Assembly (NCBI RefSeq): GCF_002968575.1
Contig: NZ_PVBM01000016.1
Location: forward strand, 62,001-126,000
DNA: 64,000 bases
Source of the DNA: Neorhizobium huautlense
GTDB lineage: Bacteria > Pseudomonadota > Alphaproteobacteria > Rhizobiales > Rhizobiaceae
Direction: 5' to 3'
How positions within the stretch are numbered: position 1 is the stretch's first letter; each line of letters starts with the position of its first letter. A program made the position numbers and the translations under genes. Below the pieces are notes generated by a model, which was not told the origin of the DNA, made no database searches, and saw only the letters and a list, made by a program, of their open reading frames with translations. Positions 36,447-45,254 of the stretch are shown here, one piece after another.

Positions 36447-37238
36447 ATGATCCCAAGCGTCTCCACCGCCCTTAGTGCCATCGTAGGAAGGGCGACTACA
36501 CTTGCGAACGCTTCTGGCGCAGGCAGAGCGTTTGAACTCTTCGTCATGACAGAAGTGGCGCTCGGTCTGCGAACCAGCGGCTTTTCCGTTTGGTTACAAC
36601 GCTCGGATGGCACCACAATCCTGCCCACTGACCCGAACCGTCGGTTCATCCAACGCGGCGGCGCGCCAACGGGCGTCGCCCCAGCCGCTGCAGGTCCGAA
36701 CAACGCCAGCGTGATCGGCTTCCGTTGGAGAACACGCCCGGCCTGGGAAATCTGGAATGGGATCCAGTTCTATGGACGCAGCCGGGCGATGCACGAAATC
36801 GACGTTGCAATCGTGCCTCAAAGCGTAGGCGCGGATCTTCGCCTTTCAGGCGGAAGCCCCATTGGCCGTCCTCGCGTGGCGATAGAATGCAAGGACGTAG
36901 GGACCGACGGAAGCCTTGACGAAATGCGTGCTCTGGTCGCACGCCTGTATGATGTGACCTTGCTCCACGCCCACCATCGCCATCTGCCTTTTCCTTCCGT
37001 CCAGGCAATCCATCCTGGATCGGCGCCGAGTTCCAAAGACCGGGCTGTCGTTACCTATTGGCAGGAAAACAGAAGAACAAAGAATATATTGGCAAGGAGG
37101 ACAGGTTTTGTTGCCGGCACGATACCGCTCGCGAGTTATCACCACATAGAATCTCATGCCGACATCACCGTCGGGAGCCCGGCAGTCACCGACCTTGTTG
37201 ATTCCGTGGTCGAATGGGCGCGTCGCAATGCCAGATGA
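36447..37238 (+). CDS. Putative PD-(D/E)xK nuclease-family protein
   Basis: The 263-residue product shows the layout of a PD-(D/E)xK nuclease. An N-terminal helix contains a conserved Glu (GRAFELFVMTEVAL), then HEIDVAIVP supplies the Asp and RPRVAIECKD the E-x-K motif at about residues 145-155. The distance between Asp and ExK is 20-25 residues, longer than usual but acceptable. It overlaps the next small gene by 11 nt. In a cassette of three compact genes it may be the effector of a small defence or DNA-processing module. Confidence 0.6.
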   Translation: MIPSVSTALSAIVGRATTLANASGAGRAFELFVMTEVALGLRTSGFSVWLQRSDGTTILPTDPNRRFIQRGGAPTGVAPAAAGPNNASVIGFRWRTRPAWEIWNGIQFYGRSRAMHEIDVAIVPQSVGADLRLSGGSPIGRPRVAIECKDVGTDGSLDEMRALVARLYDVTLLHAHHRHLPFPSVQAIHPGSAPSSKDRAVVTYWQENRRTKNILARRTGFVAGTIPLASYHHIESHADITVGSPAVTDLVDSVVEWARRNAR

Positions 37239-37458
37239 GGTTTGCAGCCGGCAATCCGAGGCGCTGATCCTGCTTTATGCTTTTGGTGGAAAGCCAGCGC
37301 TTGCCCTGGCAGATATCGCAGATCTCCTCTTAACGGAACGCGATCTCTGCTACGCGGCTTTCGAGGCATTTCAGGCGCTGATCGGCGAGCAGACGACCGC
37401 TATCTCTAATTTCCAGGCCGCAGAGCAGTCACCTGAAAATTCCAACCGCGCGAGATGA
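37228..37458 (+). CDS. Small hypothetical protein, third gene of the cassette
   Basis: This 76-residue protein (MPDEVCSRQSEALILLYAFG...) begins inside the end of the nuclease-like gene; the ATG at 37228 overlaps it by 11 nt. The sequence has a helix-turn-helix-like rhythm (ALALADIADLLLTERDLCYA) that could be a degenerate winged helix. It may be a small regulatory or partner subunit. I cannot name the family. Confidence 0.45.
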   Translation: MPDEVCSRQSEALILLYAFGGKPALALADIADLLLTERDLCYAAFEAFQALIGEQTTAISNFQAAEQSPENSNRAR

Positions 37459-37666
37459 GCGTGATCCTTTACCTCACGCCTCGCCGGCTACGCTCGACCA
37501 TCGTTGGCGCCGGCGTTTGCCGACCAAAGTCTTTTCATCCCGGTTTTCGGGCCATGATCGGCCCGTGAGCACCCCAGGAAGGTGGTCGCGCGATCACGAT
37601 GCTGCGAAATGAGTGTTGTGGTGACGCGGCTGGCAGCAGTTGAGGAGCCCATGGGGAGGATAACGG
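37459..37666. other. Intergenic region, no gene seen
   Basis: This stretch between the cassette and the terminator has no supported coding frame. It contains short inverted repeats such as CGGTTTTCGGGCCATGATCGG but no clear promoter. Confidence 0.3.
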
Positions 37667-37698
37667 AAAGGCCCGCCACCGAAATGTGGCGGGCCTTT
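37667..37698 (-). terminator. Strong terminator-like hairpin
   Basis: AAAGGCCCGCCAC is followed by a 6-nt loop and its exact reverse complement GTGGCGGGCCTTT, a 13-bp GC-rich perfect stem. A-runs and T-runs on both sides make it usable in either direction. It lies 14 nt after the stop of the small minus-strand ORF, so it closes the minus-strand operon that begins at 44503. Confidence 0.8.
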
Positions 37699-37711
37699 TG
37701 CGACAGGGTTC

Positions 37712-37894
37712 TCATTGATCTGCAACCGGGATACCGACCGCAGCAAGCGTAGCCTCGAGCACCGCACATTCCCAACCGATCATCCGGATCACTCCAGCGT
37801 TGGTCGTCGAACAATCAAGTTGGCGGTCCCGGCGAGGGCCAATAAGCTCGGCCATGCAGGTACCATCCAACTCCACGCGTACTCGGGCCTCCAC
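37712..37894 (-). CDS. Small ORF at end of the giant-hydrolase operon, start uncertain
   Basis: From GTG at 37894 the frame gives 60 residues (MEARVRVELDGTCMAELIGP...). The frame stays open and looks coding further upstream (TGIPLPKTEAELRSSLYFVG, then WFAEEVE), towards a GGAGGAG about 65 nt upstream. No ATG, GTG or TTG is in frame there. Either a non-standard start is used, or a small indel has removed the true start. It lies downstream of the 639-residue gene and directly before a strong terminator, which supports its being a real third gene. No family is recognised. Confidence 0.4.
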   Translation of the reverse strand: MEARVRVELDGTCMAELIGPRRDRQLDCSTTNAGVIRMIGWECAVLEATLAAVGIPVADQ

Positions 37895-37997
37895 CTCTTC
37901 GGCGAACCAGCCGACGAAGTAGAGAGAACTCCGGAGCTCCGCCTCCGTTTTTGGGAGGGGGATTCCGGTAAGATCTCTCCTCCCACGACCGCAAATA

Positions 37998-39917
37998 TTA
38001 TGACGAGTAAGCCTCGAGGGCGGCGTTTGCTTTAGATAGTGGGCTTATGAGTGATGCCTCGAGGTCTTGGATCTGACGCAAGACAAAAAGTAGCTTCGAG
38101 GCTTCCACCTTGTCGATAATTTCGAATGCGACCTCGGTCAGCCACTCACCACAAAAGGATGACCACTGGGCCAGGTCGGAGCGAGATGCTGCCGCGATCA
38201 TCGCCACCCGAACTTCATCATTCGCGCTCGGTTTAAAGCGTTTCCGTCGGCGCAATATGCGAGTCAGGATACGAAGCGTATCGGCAAGTTCACCACTTCG
38301 ACTGACTGCAGCAACAATTGCCAGCCCGCTTATAAGACTGAAGACGCCCGCGTCATCGTCCAGGTTCTCTATCGAGAACTTCACACGCCTGAGGCCCGCT
38401 GCAGCTAGCGCGGAAAGTTCCGACGGTAGGACGTCTACGAGCGACACATTCACGAGACCTGCGAATGAGTTCGCGCTTAGGGTTTCCGCTTCGAGAGAGG
38501 CGCGGACTTGATCCAAAATATGTTCTGGCACTCTCCCTTGCGGCGTTGTCGAGCCCTCCAAAGGACTGGGAAGGCTCGCGAAGGGCCAGTCCACCGCCTT
38601 TGCGAGCGGTGAATCAGGACCAACAAGGAGCGTGCGAAGACGGTCGCATGCAATTCTGTCGTCGTTTGCTGCTACGGCGTTCCTGATCCGACCGATAAAA
38701 TCTGCCCGGATCTGCTCTGCACTTATGAAGTCAGGCAGCCAACGCGGTTCGAGCCGCAAATCGACGAGACCTTGAAGGTAGAAATCGTGGGACCATCCAA
38801 GCCCGTCCGCCCACCGGACGACCGCGGTGCGATCGACGGGTGTGCCGCTGAAAGCCCGTAAGATGACAGAGGCCTGAGCGAGAGACGCTTGCTTGCGATA
38901 ATAGGGTTGGCTTCGAGGAAAGATTTTTTTCCTGGAAAGCTCGGATGCGGTGAGCACCGTCATCCGTGACAGAAGCGCAAACTCGCTTTCGTCCCTGTGC
39001 GGATCGTCGGAGATTATGTCCCCGACCACCGCCTCGATAAAGGATGCCAGTACGGGCTGCGTATCGCAGTGCGCGAGCGCAATTTCTACTGCCGCGACCT
39101 TCGAGAGTGGATCATCGTCTGACGCAATCCTGGAAAAGATCTCGGCGAGCATCTCTTCTCCGACATCGGGCAACTGAACTGCTTTGGAAATTGACCCAAG
39201 CGAGCACAGTGAGAGCGCGAACCGGAAGCCCTGTTCCGGCTTCCAGGCTTGCCATCTGCCGATCATCCGGGAGGCTTCATCGATATATTCATCGAGGGTG
39301 GCGTGCTCGTTGATCTTGCCAATCAAGAGTTCGTAGTACCGGGAATCGGATGGGGTGAGATTGGAGAGTTCCGCGGTCCCCTCCATAAGGCTAGCGTTCA
39401 AGCCCTGATACACCCCTGCTGGTATCAGCGCGAGTTCGCCAACGAGCTTGGCGAATTCGTCGTCACCAAGGGCATCTGGCCGGGCAAGCCTGTAATTCCA
39501 AAGTTCTGCTAGCTCACCGTGGATGTTCATTTCGGCGCAGGTGGCGCCGAACCATTTTAGTCGGACCTCAGGATCAGCGGCTAAGGCGGCATAAGACTTC
39601 AAGCGATACCTCGAGGTCGCATCGCTCAAAAAGAATCTGACCTCACCATCCACGGCATTTGCGACAACCGACCATGGCTCTCCGTTCGTATCGACAACTT
39701 TTTGTGCGACTTCGGGGCCGTCTACGCTTTTTCGGAGCCCATTGAGCAACTGGTCCCTCTCGAAAGTCGGACCGTTGTTGCCGATTGCAATTTTGATTGT
39801 GATCGGGATCTGCCATTCATTGACGAATGCCGCATCGTCCAACAATTCACGAACGATGCTCGGAGGTATGTTACTGAGAGCAATCTCTGCCATCAGGTCT
39901 CGCCGGATGTCGTTCAC
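37998..39917 (-). CDS. Hypothetical 639-residue protein, partner of the giant hydrolase
   Basis: I do not recognise a domain. The N-terminal 100 residues look alpha/beta (NEWQIPITIKIAIGNNGPTF), and the rest is helical, rich in Leu/Ala with a repeat-like rhythm (EMLAEIFSRIASDDDPLSKV and similar), which suggests a solenoid scaffold. No signal peptide or membrane segment is seen. Its start overlaps the stop of the 1529-residue gene by 4 nt, so translation is coupled and a physical complex is plausible. A short ORF and a terminator follow. Confidence 0.6.
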   Translation of the reverse strand: MNDIRRDLMAEIALSNIPPSIVRELLDDAAFVNEWQIPITIKIAIGNNGPTFERDQLLNGLRKSVDGPEVAQKVVDTNGEPWSVVANAVDGEVRFFLSDATSRYRLKSYAALAADPEVRLKWFGATCAEMNIHGELAELWNYRLARPDALGDDEFAKLVGELALIPAGVYQGLNASLMEGTAELSNLTPSDSRYYELLIGKINEHATLDEYIDEASRMIGRWQAWKPEQGFRFALSLCSLGSISKAVQLPDVGEEMLAEIFSRIASDDDPLSKVAAVEIALAHCDTQPVLASFIEAVVGDIISDDPHRDESEFALLSRMTVLTASELSRKKIFPRSQPYYRKQASLAQASVILRAFSGTPVDRTAVVRWADGLGWSHDFYLQGLVDLRLEPRWLPDFISAEQIRADFIGRIRNAVAANDDRIACDRLRTLLVGPDSPLAKAVDWPFASLPSPLEGSTTPQGRVPEHILDQVRASLEAETLSANSFAGLVNVSLVDVLPSELSALAAAGLRRVKFSIENLDDDAGVFSLISGLAIVAAVSRSGELADTLRILTRILRRRKRFKPSANDEVRVAMIAAASRSDLAQWSSFCGEWLTEVAFEIIDKVEASKLLFVLRQIQDLEASLISPLSKANAALEAYSS

Positions 39918-42900
39918 GAGAGGGCTCCAATTTTAGTTTCCAGATCGGAGACCAACTGGGTGATCACCTCTTTGGCATGATTGACCAAAAAGGCAAACGT
40001 CTCCGGGTCTTCGCTCTGGATCGTGTCCAGAACACCTTTCTGAAGCCAATCCCAGTATGAAGCTTTGATCTCTTCCGAACGCGAGGCTGACAGAAGCATG
40101 AGGCCGGCGATCCACCTTCGGTAACGATCAATGGTTTCGGCGCTGGATTCGTCGAGGCGATGGGACCAGCCCTTCACATCGACCAGGTCTAAGAGCCAGT
40201 CCGAGCGCGCCTTTGCCGCGAATTCGTCCAGCGGCTCCTGCCATAGCAGACTAAGGGTACGTACCATGGCAGCATGCAGGTCCTCGAGCCAGGCCAACTC
40301 TCCGGGAACCTGCAAGACGTCTCTCATTCGCACGAGCAATATGCTTTCCCGCAACGCTCTTAGCTCAGCGCGTTCGATGACCTTTCCATCGATGATTTCC
40401 GTTACGCGGAGCAACGAACTCAGCTCTTCGAGGGTGATCGGTATGAACAAGAACGCGGCTTGGCGAAGTTTGGTCAGTGCTTCGCTCAGTCGTTCCGGCG
40501 AAATAGTGCCCTGATCGCACGCGTGATTGAGAACATCCAGCGTGGTGACGATAGCAAGCTTTTGGCTCCCGTCATCATTGTGCCATGCATGCTGATTGAT
40601 AAAACGATCATCAACGACGGCTGCATCAACGTGCCCCGCGAAACGCAGGACCCCGAGCGTTGGGTGGGCCATGGCGGCTCGTGGACCTTCTTCGTCCACC
40701 CGGACCGCTTTTCCGAGTTTGATTTTCCCTGAATCCAAAGCCTCCCGGACTGACGATCTGAGCTTTTCGACCACTGCAAGGAGCTCGTCGCCAAGGGCGT
40801 CATGACCAATGAGGGCATCAATTTCGTCAACCTCACTGGAGTGGACCATAGGAACAAGATCCGCCTTATGGAGCTGGTTCAACAATCCAAGAAACTGAAG
40901 ATGGGCGACCGTTAAGTCATCAAGATAGAGAACAGCGCCATCAGGGATCAGGCGCGGTGGCTCCCATGGCACCTCACGCAGGCTGAGGGCGGCGCGAGCA
41001 CGTTCAACCTCTTGAACTCGAAGTAGGCCCTTCTGCGATAGCTTTTCCACGATGTCGAGACAGCTGCATAACTGCTCGGTGTAATCTCGCAGATCAGCCT
41101 CTTCTTTCATGAACGTGCTGACCCTGTAGATCGGGCCGCCCCGCACCACCAGCCTTTGGCGCCCATCGTCGTGATGAGGCGATGCAGCTTCTACAAGCAG
41201 CTCAGCGAGGCTATCTCCGACCTCGCGCGCGAGGGATTCGGGAGGAGCAGTCGTGCTTTCGAAGACACGAAGGTTTCCGTCTGAAATCAATCGACGAAGC
41301 TTTTGCGCCTCCGCCACACGGCTTGGCTGGTGGAACAGGATTTTGGACTTCTCCTCGAAAAGAAGAGACAGCGTGTTATGCGGTATGAAGACGGTCTCGA
41401 CCGAAGACAGGACCTCGTTGACAGCGTCAAGAAATGCGGCTGTCAAAAGGGCCGTGATATCCATGGCCACGACGCGGAGTGGAAACCGCGTCGGCCGCCG
41501 CGCACCACTGAAGCTGTAAATGCTCGACCTCTTTCTGGGATCCCTTTCGACAAGGTTGGCGACAGCAGGGAGAAGATGAAGGCTAACCAACGAGCGCCCC
41601 AGCAGGCGAGCCGCAGCGAATAGAGGTATCTTGCCTGCAACAAGATTATCCCATGTGTCCGAAGTTCGCTTGCCCCATTCCGGCTGTTCGTCGATAAGAT
41701 CTTCTATCGACATTTTCAGGACGGGAGGGTCAGCCATTCCTTCCGAAAGTTGCGCGGCCCGCTGAAACCATCCGTGAACCTCGTCGGTGTTTTCCCAGCC
41801 AGAAGAAGTTGCGATATGGTATGCGCCCATCAAAACCTGCGCGTCGTCCGGGCTGCGCATTGCTGCTTCCCGCACGAATTCCTTCGCTCGCGCGGCTCCG
41901 ACCTGTTGCGCGAGTTGACCCGTTCTCAGGAGTTCGAGAGCGGTTCGATGATCTCGCTCTGTCCACTCCGTTTCGACAAACCCTTGTAGGGCCTCCCAGT
42001 CACCCGAGACGACGGCAATCGTCACCGACAGATTGCGTGCCACTTCCGAGTCACTATGGGATCTGAGGGCGCTGACTGCCGTTCGCGCTTCGTCAAGATA
42101 TCCAAGCTCCACAAGCACGCGAGCGTGTAGAAGCTTCAGCTTTGGGCTCGTGGCTAGAAGAGCTGGGTAGCGATCGAAGACCTTGAGGACTTCTTCTTGG
42201 CGTTCCAGGTTATAGAGAGCGCCGGCGTAACGCTGCGCATCGGTGAGGTCGTCTGTTTTATCGAGGAGCAGCTTGCCATATTCGGCGATTTTCTCCCAGT
42301 CCTCGGCTTGGTCGAGCTCGACCACCAGTGTTCTGAGATCGGAAAGCAGCCCTGAAGCCTTAAAGGTGCTCATCAGATGGTTGATAGGATCGTCGTTAGC
42401 GGGCGCTTCAAGCAACCTCCGCAGTTGGGCGGTTTCCTGCTCAGTCAAGCCGCGGCTAGTTGCCTCGGCAAACCGTTCCTCGGCGGTTGCGCGCTCTCCG
42501 GCTCTTGCGAGTGCCTCAATCTCGAAGAAGTAGACAGCCTTCCACTCGAGATGTCGAAGAAGCTGGGTTCGATGCCGATCGAGATATGCGGCCGCTTCCG
42601 CGGCAGTGGGTTTGGCATGTGCTAGCACATAACGAGCGAACGCGGCCTCCCCAGAGCTGCCCCCCGACAGCGCGGTCTGTCGGTCAACTTCCTGCTCAAC
42701 TTGGTCGAGATCGACCGCGATACCAAAGCGGAGGGCGAAGTTCAGGCGCCGAAGGAGAACAGAAGGATCTTGAAGGCTTTTGCGCAGATCGTCGCGTGCT
42801 TCATTTCTGGTTTCGGGATCCATCAATCGAAGCCAGAGCGCCTTGTCGTCAGCGTTCGCAGCGACAGCGGACAGGCCCAGCTCCCGCATCCCATCTCTCA

Positions 42901-44503
42901 ATTGTTCATAATACTGGACGGCACGTCGCCGCAAATCGAATGACGCTGGATCGCCACGAAGTGGGTAGGTGGAGAGGTCGAACGGCATGAACTGGAGGAG
43001 AAAAAGCCTGAGTTCCTCCGGAACGGCCAGCATCAGGGTGGCATCGGCGCGGACGGACAGCAATGCGGGGGTTCGCTTCAGATCCGGCTCCGACAGCTTC
43101 TGGCTCTCCTCGTAAGCCGTCTCCCAGTCCTCGCCGTCCAGCGCCGACTTGATATAGTAGAATCTGGCGTCGCTATCGAGCTTCGAGACATCGAGCCCAG
43201 ACGCATGAAGCCACTTCTCCGCATCTGGCCATCCCTTGTCACGAAGAACCAGGATGAAGGCTGAGCCAATGGCCTTTTCCGTATTCATCGATGTCAGACT
43301 GGCAAGTGCGTCATCCAGTTTGCCTTGGGCCGCAGTCACCAGGCCGCGCGCGATACCGACAAGTTCCGAATCGGGCACGTCAATCGACAAGAGGAGGCCG
43401 TCTGCCTCCTCGGGGTTGGTGAGCGCGAGAAGTCTTGCGCACCAGGCCAACGCTGTTGATTTGACGGGAGCACTACATGCCGAAAGATTTCCGGTGCGCA
43501 AGTCAGCCGCAAGTTTGCGCGCCCCGGCTATCGGGTCCGCGCCGCCGAACATCCGCGTTTTCCTAAGTATCTGCAGCCGGCGCTCGACTTCACTGTCGAC
43601 CAGTGCCGGGTTAAGGCGCTGCCAGGACAGGTTCTCAATGGATCGCTCGATATTACCCAGCTTTTCGATCTTCTCCCTATCACTCGAAATCAGCTCCTGG
43701 AGCGTCGTCGTGTTGGTCTCGACCGCTTCAACTAGCCGCGATCTGCCGCGCGCGGGCGCAGGCGATCTTCCTAAGAAGTCGCGGACGTGGATGTACACCT
43801 CGCTGCCGCGACTTGCCGGGCTGCAAATCGTCCGATGGCTTTCGTCAACGAAAATGGGAAGTTCGGGTAAACCGGCATCGGAGCTATTCGGCTGAACAAT
43901 TGTACCTATCACATCAGGAAGCCTGATCCCCATGATCGTCTCAGGACGACCTTCGGCGAGCTGCAGGTTTTCAACGCCGTTGTTGGCACTGAAGGCGCGA
44001 TACCACAGGTTCAGGTCCCGGAGCTGAGGATTGTTCGTGATGAGATCTCGAGTGGATGCCGATGCACGGACGATCGACCCTATTTTTGTGAGAACGCTCG
44101 CCAGAAGCGCGCCTCGGTGGGGAGTACCGAGAAAGGCGACCTTCTTGACACGGGAAAGAAAACTATGCGCCCGACGGTCGGTTTCGGAGTCCCGTTCCGC
44201 CGTTCGGAGGGTCTGCTCAACGACCAGCCCGCCGAGGCTATGAGTCACGAACGCAATATTTCCCTGAGCCAGCCGCGGTTCTGCCAACAACAATGCCAGA
44301 ATGTTTCCCGCGCGGTCGGCGAGAGGCATACTATGGCCACCCCAGTTGGTCTTTGCTGCGGGGTAGCCCACAACCCATAGACCGACCCCTGGAATGTCGC
44401 CCTCAAGCCATTTGGGCCACATCGGTTCCATAGGATCCGAACTTTGCCAAGTTGTGTTCGGATGTCCGGAAAGGCCATGGACAAACACGACGTGGAGGTT
44501 CAC
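39914..44503 (-). CDS. Giant serine hydrolase / helical-repeat / PIN-like fusion protein (1529 aa)
   Basis: Residues 1-250 form an alpha/beta-hydrolase of the PGAP1/DUF676 type: FVHGLSGHPNTTW, the nucleophile Ser89 in VTHSLGGLVVEQ, FLGTPHRG at 124-131, and a candidate catalytic His in DESHRTICSP. Residues about 270-1000 are helical with TPR-like pairs (DAQRYAGALYNLERQEEVLK). From about 1010 the protein has PIN-like strands: VVAMDITALLTA (Asp1015), VLYLDDLTVAHL (1191-1202), then DAAVVDDRFIN (1293-1303) and IVTTLDVL. These acidic positions fit one or two PIN-like nuclease folds. The architecture suggests sensor, scaffold and two effector activities. Domain calls are by eye; the PIN part is the least certain. 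Confidence 0.65.
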   Translation of the reverse strand: MNLHVVFVHGLSGHPNTTWQSSDPMEPMWPKWLEGDIPGVGLWVVGYPAAKTNWGGHSMPLADRAGNILALLLAEPRLAQGNIAFVTHSLGGLVVEQTLRTAERDSETDRRAHSFLSRVKKVAFLGTPHRGALLASVLTKIGSIVRASASTRDLITNNPQLRDLNLWYRAFSANNGVENLQLAEGRPETIMGIRLPDVIGTIVQPNSSDAGLPELPIFVDESHRTICSPASRGSEVYIHVRDFLGRSPAPARGRSRLVEAVETNTTTLQELISSDREKIEKLGNIERSIENLSWQRLNPALVDSEVERRLQILRKTRMFGGADPIAGARKLAADLRTGNLSACSAPVKSTALAWCARLLALTNPEEADGLLLSIDVPDSELVGIARGLVTAAQGKLDDALASLTSMNTEKAIGSAFILVLRDKGWPDAEKWLHASGLDVSKLDSDARFYYIKSALDGEDWETAYEESQKLSEPDLKRTPALLSVRADATLMLAVPEELRLFLLQFMPFDLSTYPLRGDPASFDLRRRAVQYYEQLRDGMRELGLSAVAANADDKALWLRLMDPETRNEARDDLRKSLQDPSVLLRRLNFALRFGIAVDLDQVEQEVDRQTALSGGSSGEAAFARYVLAHAKPTAAEAAAYLDRHRTQLLRHLEWKAVYFFEIEALARAGERATAEERFAEATSRGLTEQETAQLRRLLEAPANDDPINHLMSTFKASGLLSDLRTLVVELDQAEDWEKIAEYGKLLLDKTDDLTDAQRYAGALYNLERQEEVLKVFDRYPALLATSPKLKLLHARVLVELGYLDEARTAVSALRSHSDSEVARNLSVTIAVVSGDWEALQGFVETEWTERDHRTALELLRTGQLAQQVGAARAKEFVREAAMRSPDDAQVLMGAYHIATSSGWENTDEVHGWFQRAAQLSEGMADPPVLKMSIEDLIDEQPEWGKRTSDTWDNLVAGKIPLFAAARLLGRSLVSLHLLPAVANLVERDPRKRSSIYSFSGARRPTRFPLRVVAMDITALLTAAFLDAVNEVLSSVETVFIPHNTLSLLFEEKSKILFHQPSRVAEAQKLRRLISDGNLRVFESTTAPPESLAREVGDSLAELLVEAASPHHDDGRQRLVVRGGPIYRVSTFMKEEADLRDYTEQLCSCLDIVEKLSQKGLLRVQEVERARAALSLREVPWEPPRLIPDGAVLYLDDLTVAHLQFLGLLNQLHKADLVPMVHSSEVDEIDALIGHDALGDELLAVVEKLRSSVREALDSGKIKLGKAVRVDEEGPRAAMAHPTLGVLRFAGHVDAAVVDDRFINQHAWHNDDGSQKLAIVTTLDVLNHACDQGTISPERLSEALTKLRQAAFLFIPITLEELSSLLRVTEIIDGKVIERAELRALRESILLVRMRDVLQVPGELAWLEDLHAAMVRTLSLLWQEPLDEFAAKARSDWLLDLVDVKGWSHRLDESSAETIDRYRRWIAGLMLLSASRSEEIKASYWDWLQKGVLDTIQSEDPETFAFLVNHAKEVITQLVSDLETKIGALS

Positions 44504-44652
44504 GCGTTCGTAATCGTCAGAGATGGGGCGCAGTTCAGCCAGGGCAATCCCTCAACGTGTTTTTAGAGATTCAGCACGCTGTGCGCGAGTTTACAAGTAT
44601 GGGGGAAGGGGAATCCCCAAGCGTGAATCGAAGGGCTACGTCGCACTAGGGA

Positions 44653-45129
44653 TTATATCCATCGAAGTTGAGTAACAACAGCTTGCTCGTATGTCCCAAC
44701 TTCAACGAACAGTGCAAACTGATAGCCAAGCTGCTCCTTGTAACCTTTCAGCTTAGCGAGATCGATCTCTCGGTCAACGCGACTGGTGGACTTCTTAAAT
44801 TCGATCACCAAGTAGTTCTCTCGACTACCCCGACGGTGGACGATAACGTCGGGAAACACTGTCTTGGCATCATCGTCCTCGCTGTCGGGATACAGTCTGA
44901 GATGCCCGAGCTTCTTGGGTTCTACCCCGTCACGATTATATTCACAGTCTATCGTCCAATCGGACAGATGCGCTTGGAGATAGAGAGCGAAGCGGAACGT
45001 AATGGAGCGCTCATTGGCGTCGATGCGGAGTAGATGTTCGTCTGTCTCTATTAGCTCCGCCAGAGCTCGGGCGACGGCTTCTCCGGGCGGATTTCTTCCA
45101 AGTTCTTCAAGCTGATCCGGAAATAACAT
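44653..45129 (-). CDS. Small PD-(D/E)xK nuclease-like protein
   Basis: The 158-residue product shows VFPDVIVHRRG followed by NYLVIEFKKS, the D-(X)n-E-x-K pattern of PD-(D/E)xK enzymes, at about residues 92-115. An N-terminal helix carries conserved acidic residues (AVARALAELIETDEHLL). It is a minimal, single-domain form. It lies upstream of the giant-hydrolase gene on the same strand with a 149-nt gap, so it may or may not belong to the same transcript. Upstream of it is an AT-rich gap before the RHE_PE00001-type gene. Confidence 0.6.
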   Translation of the reverse strand: MLFPDQLEELGRNPPGEAVARALAELIETDEHLLRIDANERSITFRFALYLQAHLSDWTIDCEYNRDGVEPKKLGHLRLYPDSEDDDAKTVFPDVIVHRRGSRENYLVIEFKKSTSRVDREIDLAKLKGYKEQLGYQFALFVEVGTYEQAVVTQLRWI

Positions 45130-45254
45130 CGGTCCTCAAACCCCGTTTAGGTGAAGAAGCCACCAATTTATACGCGAAGCAAGCGGTGACCGGCGGCTGT
45201 TTTTCCTAACTTGTCCAAACTCAGCATCGGGCTGAGTCGCTCCATTCACAGATG

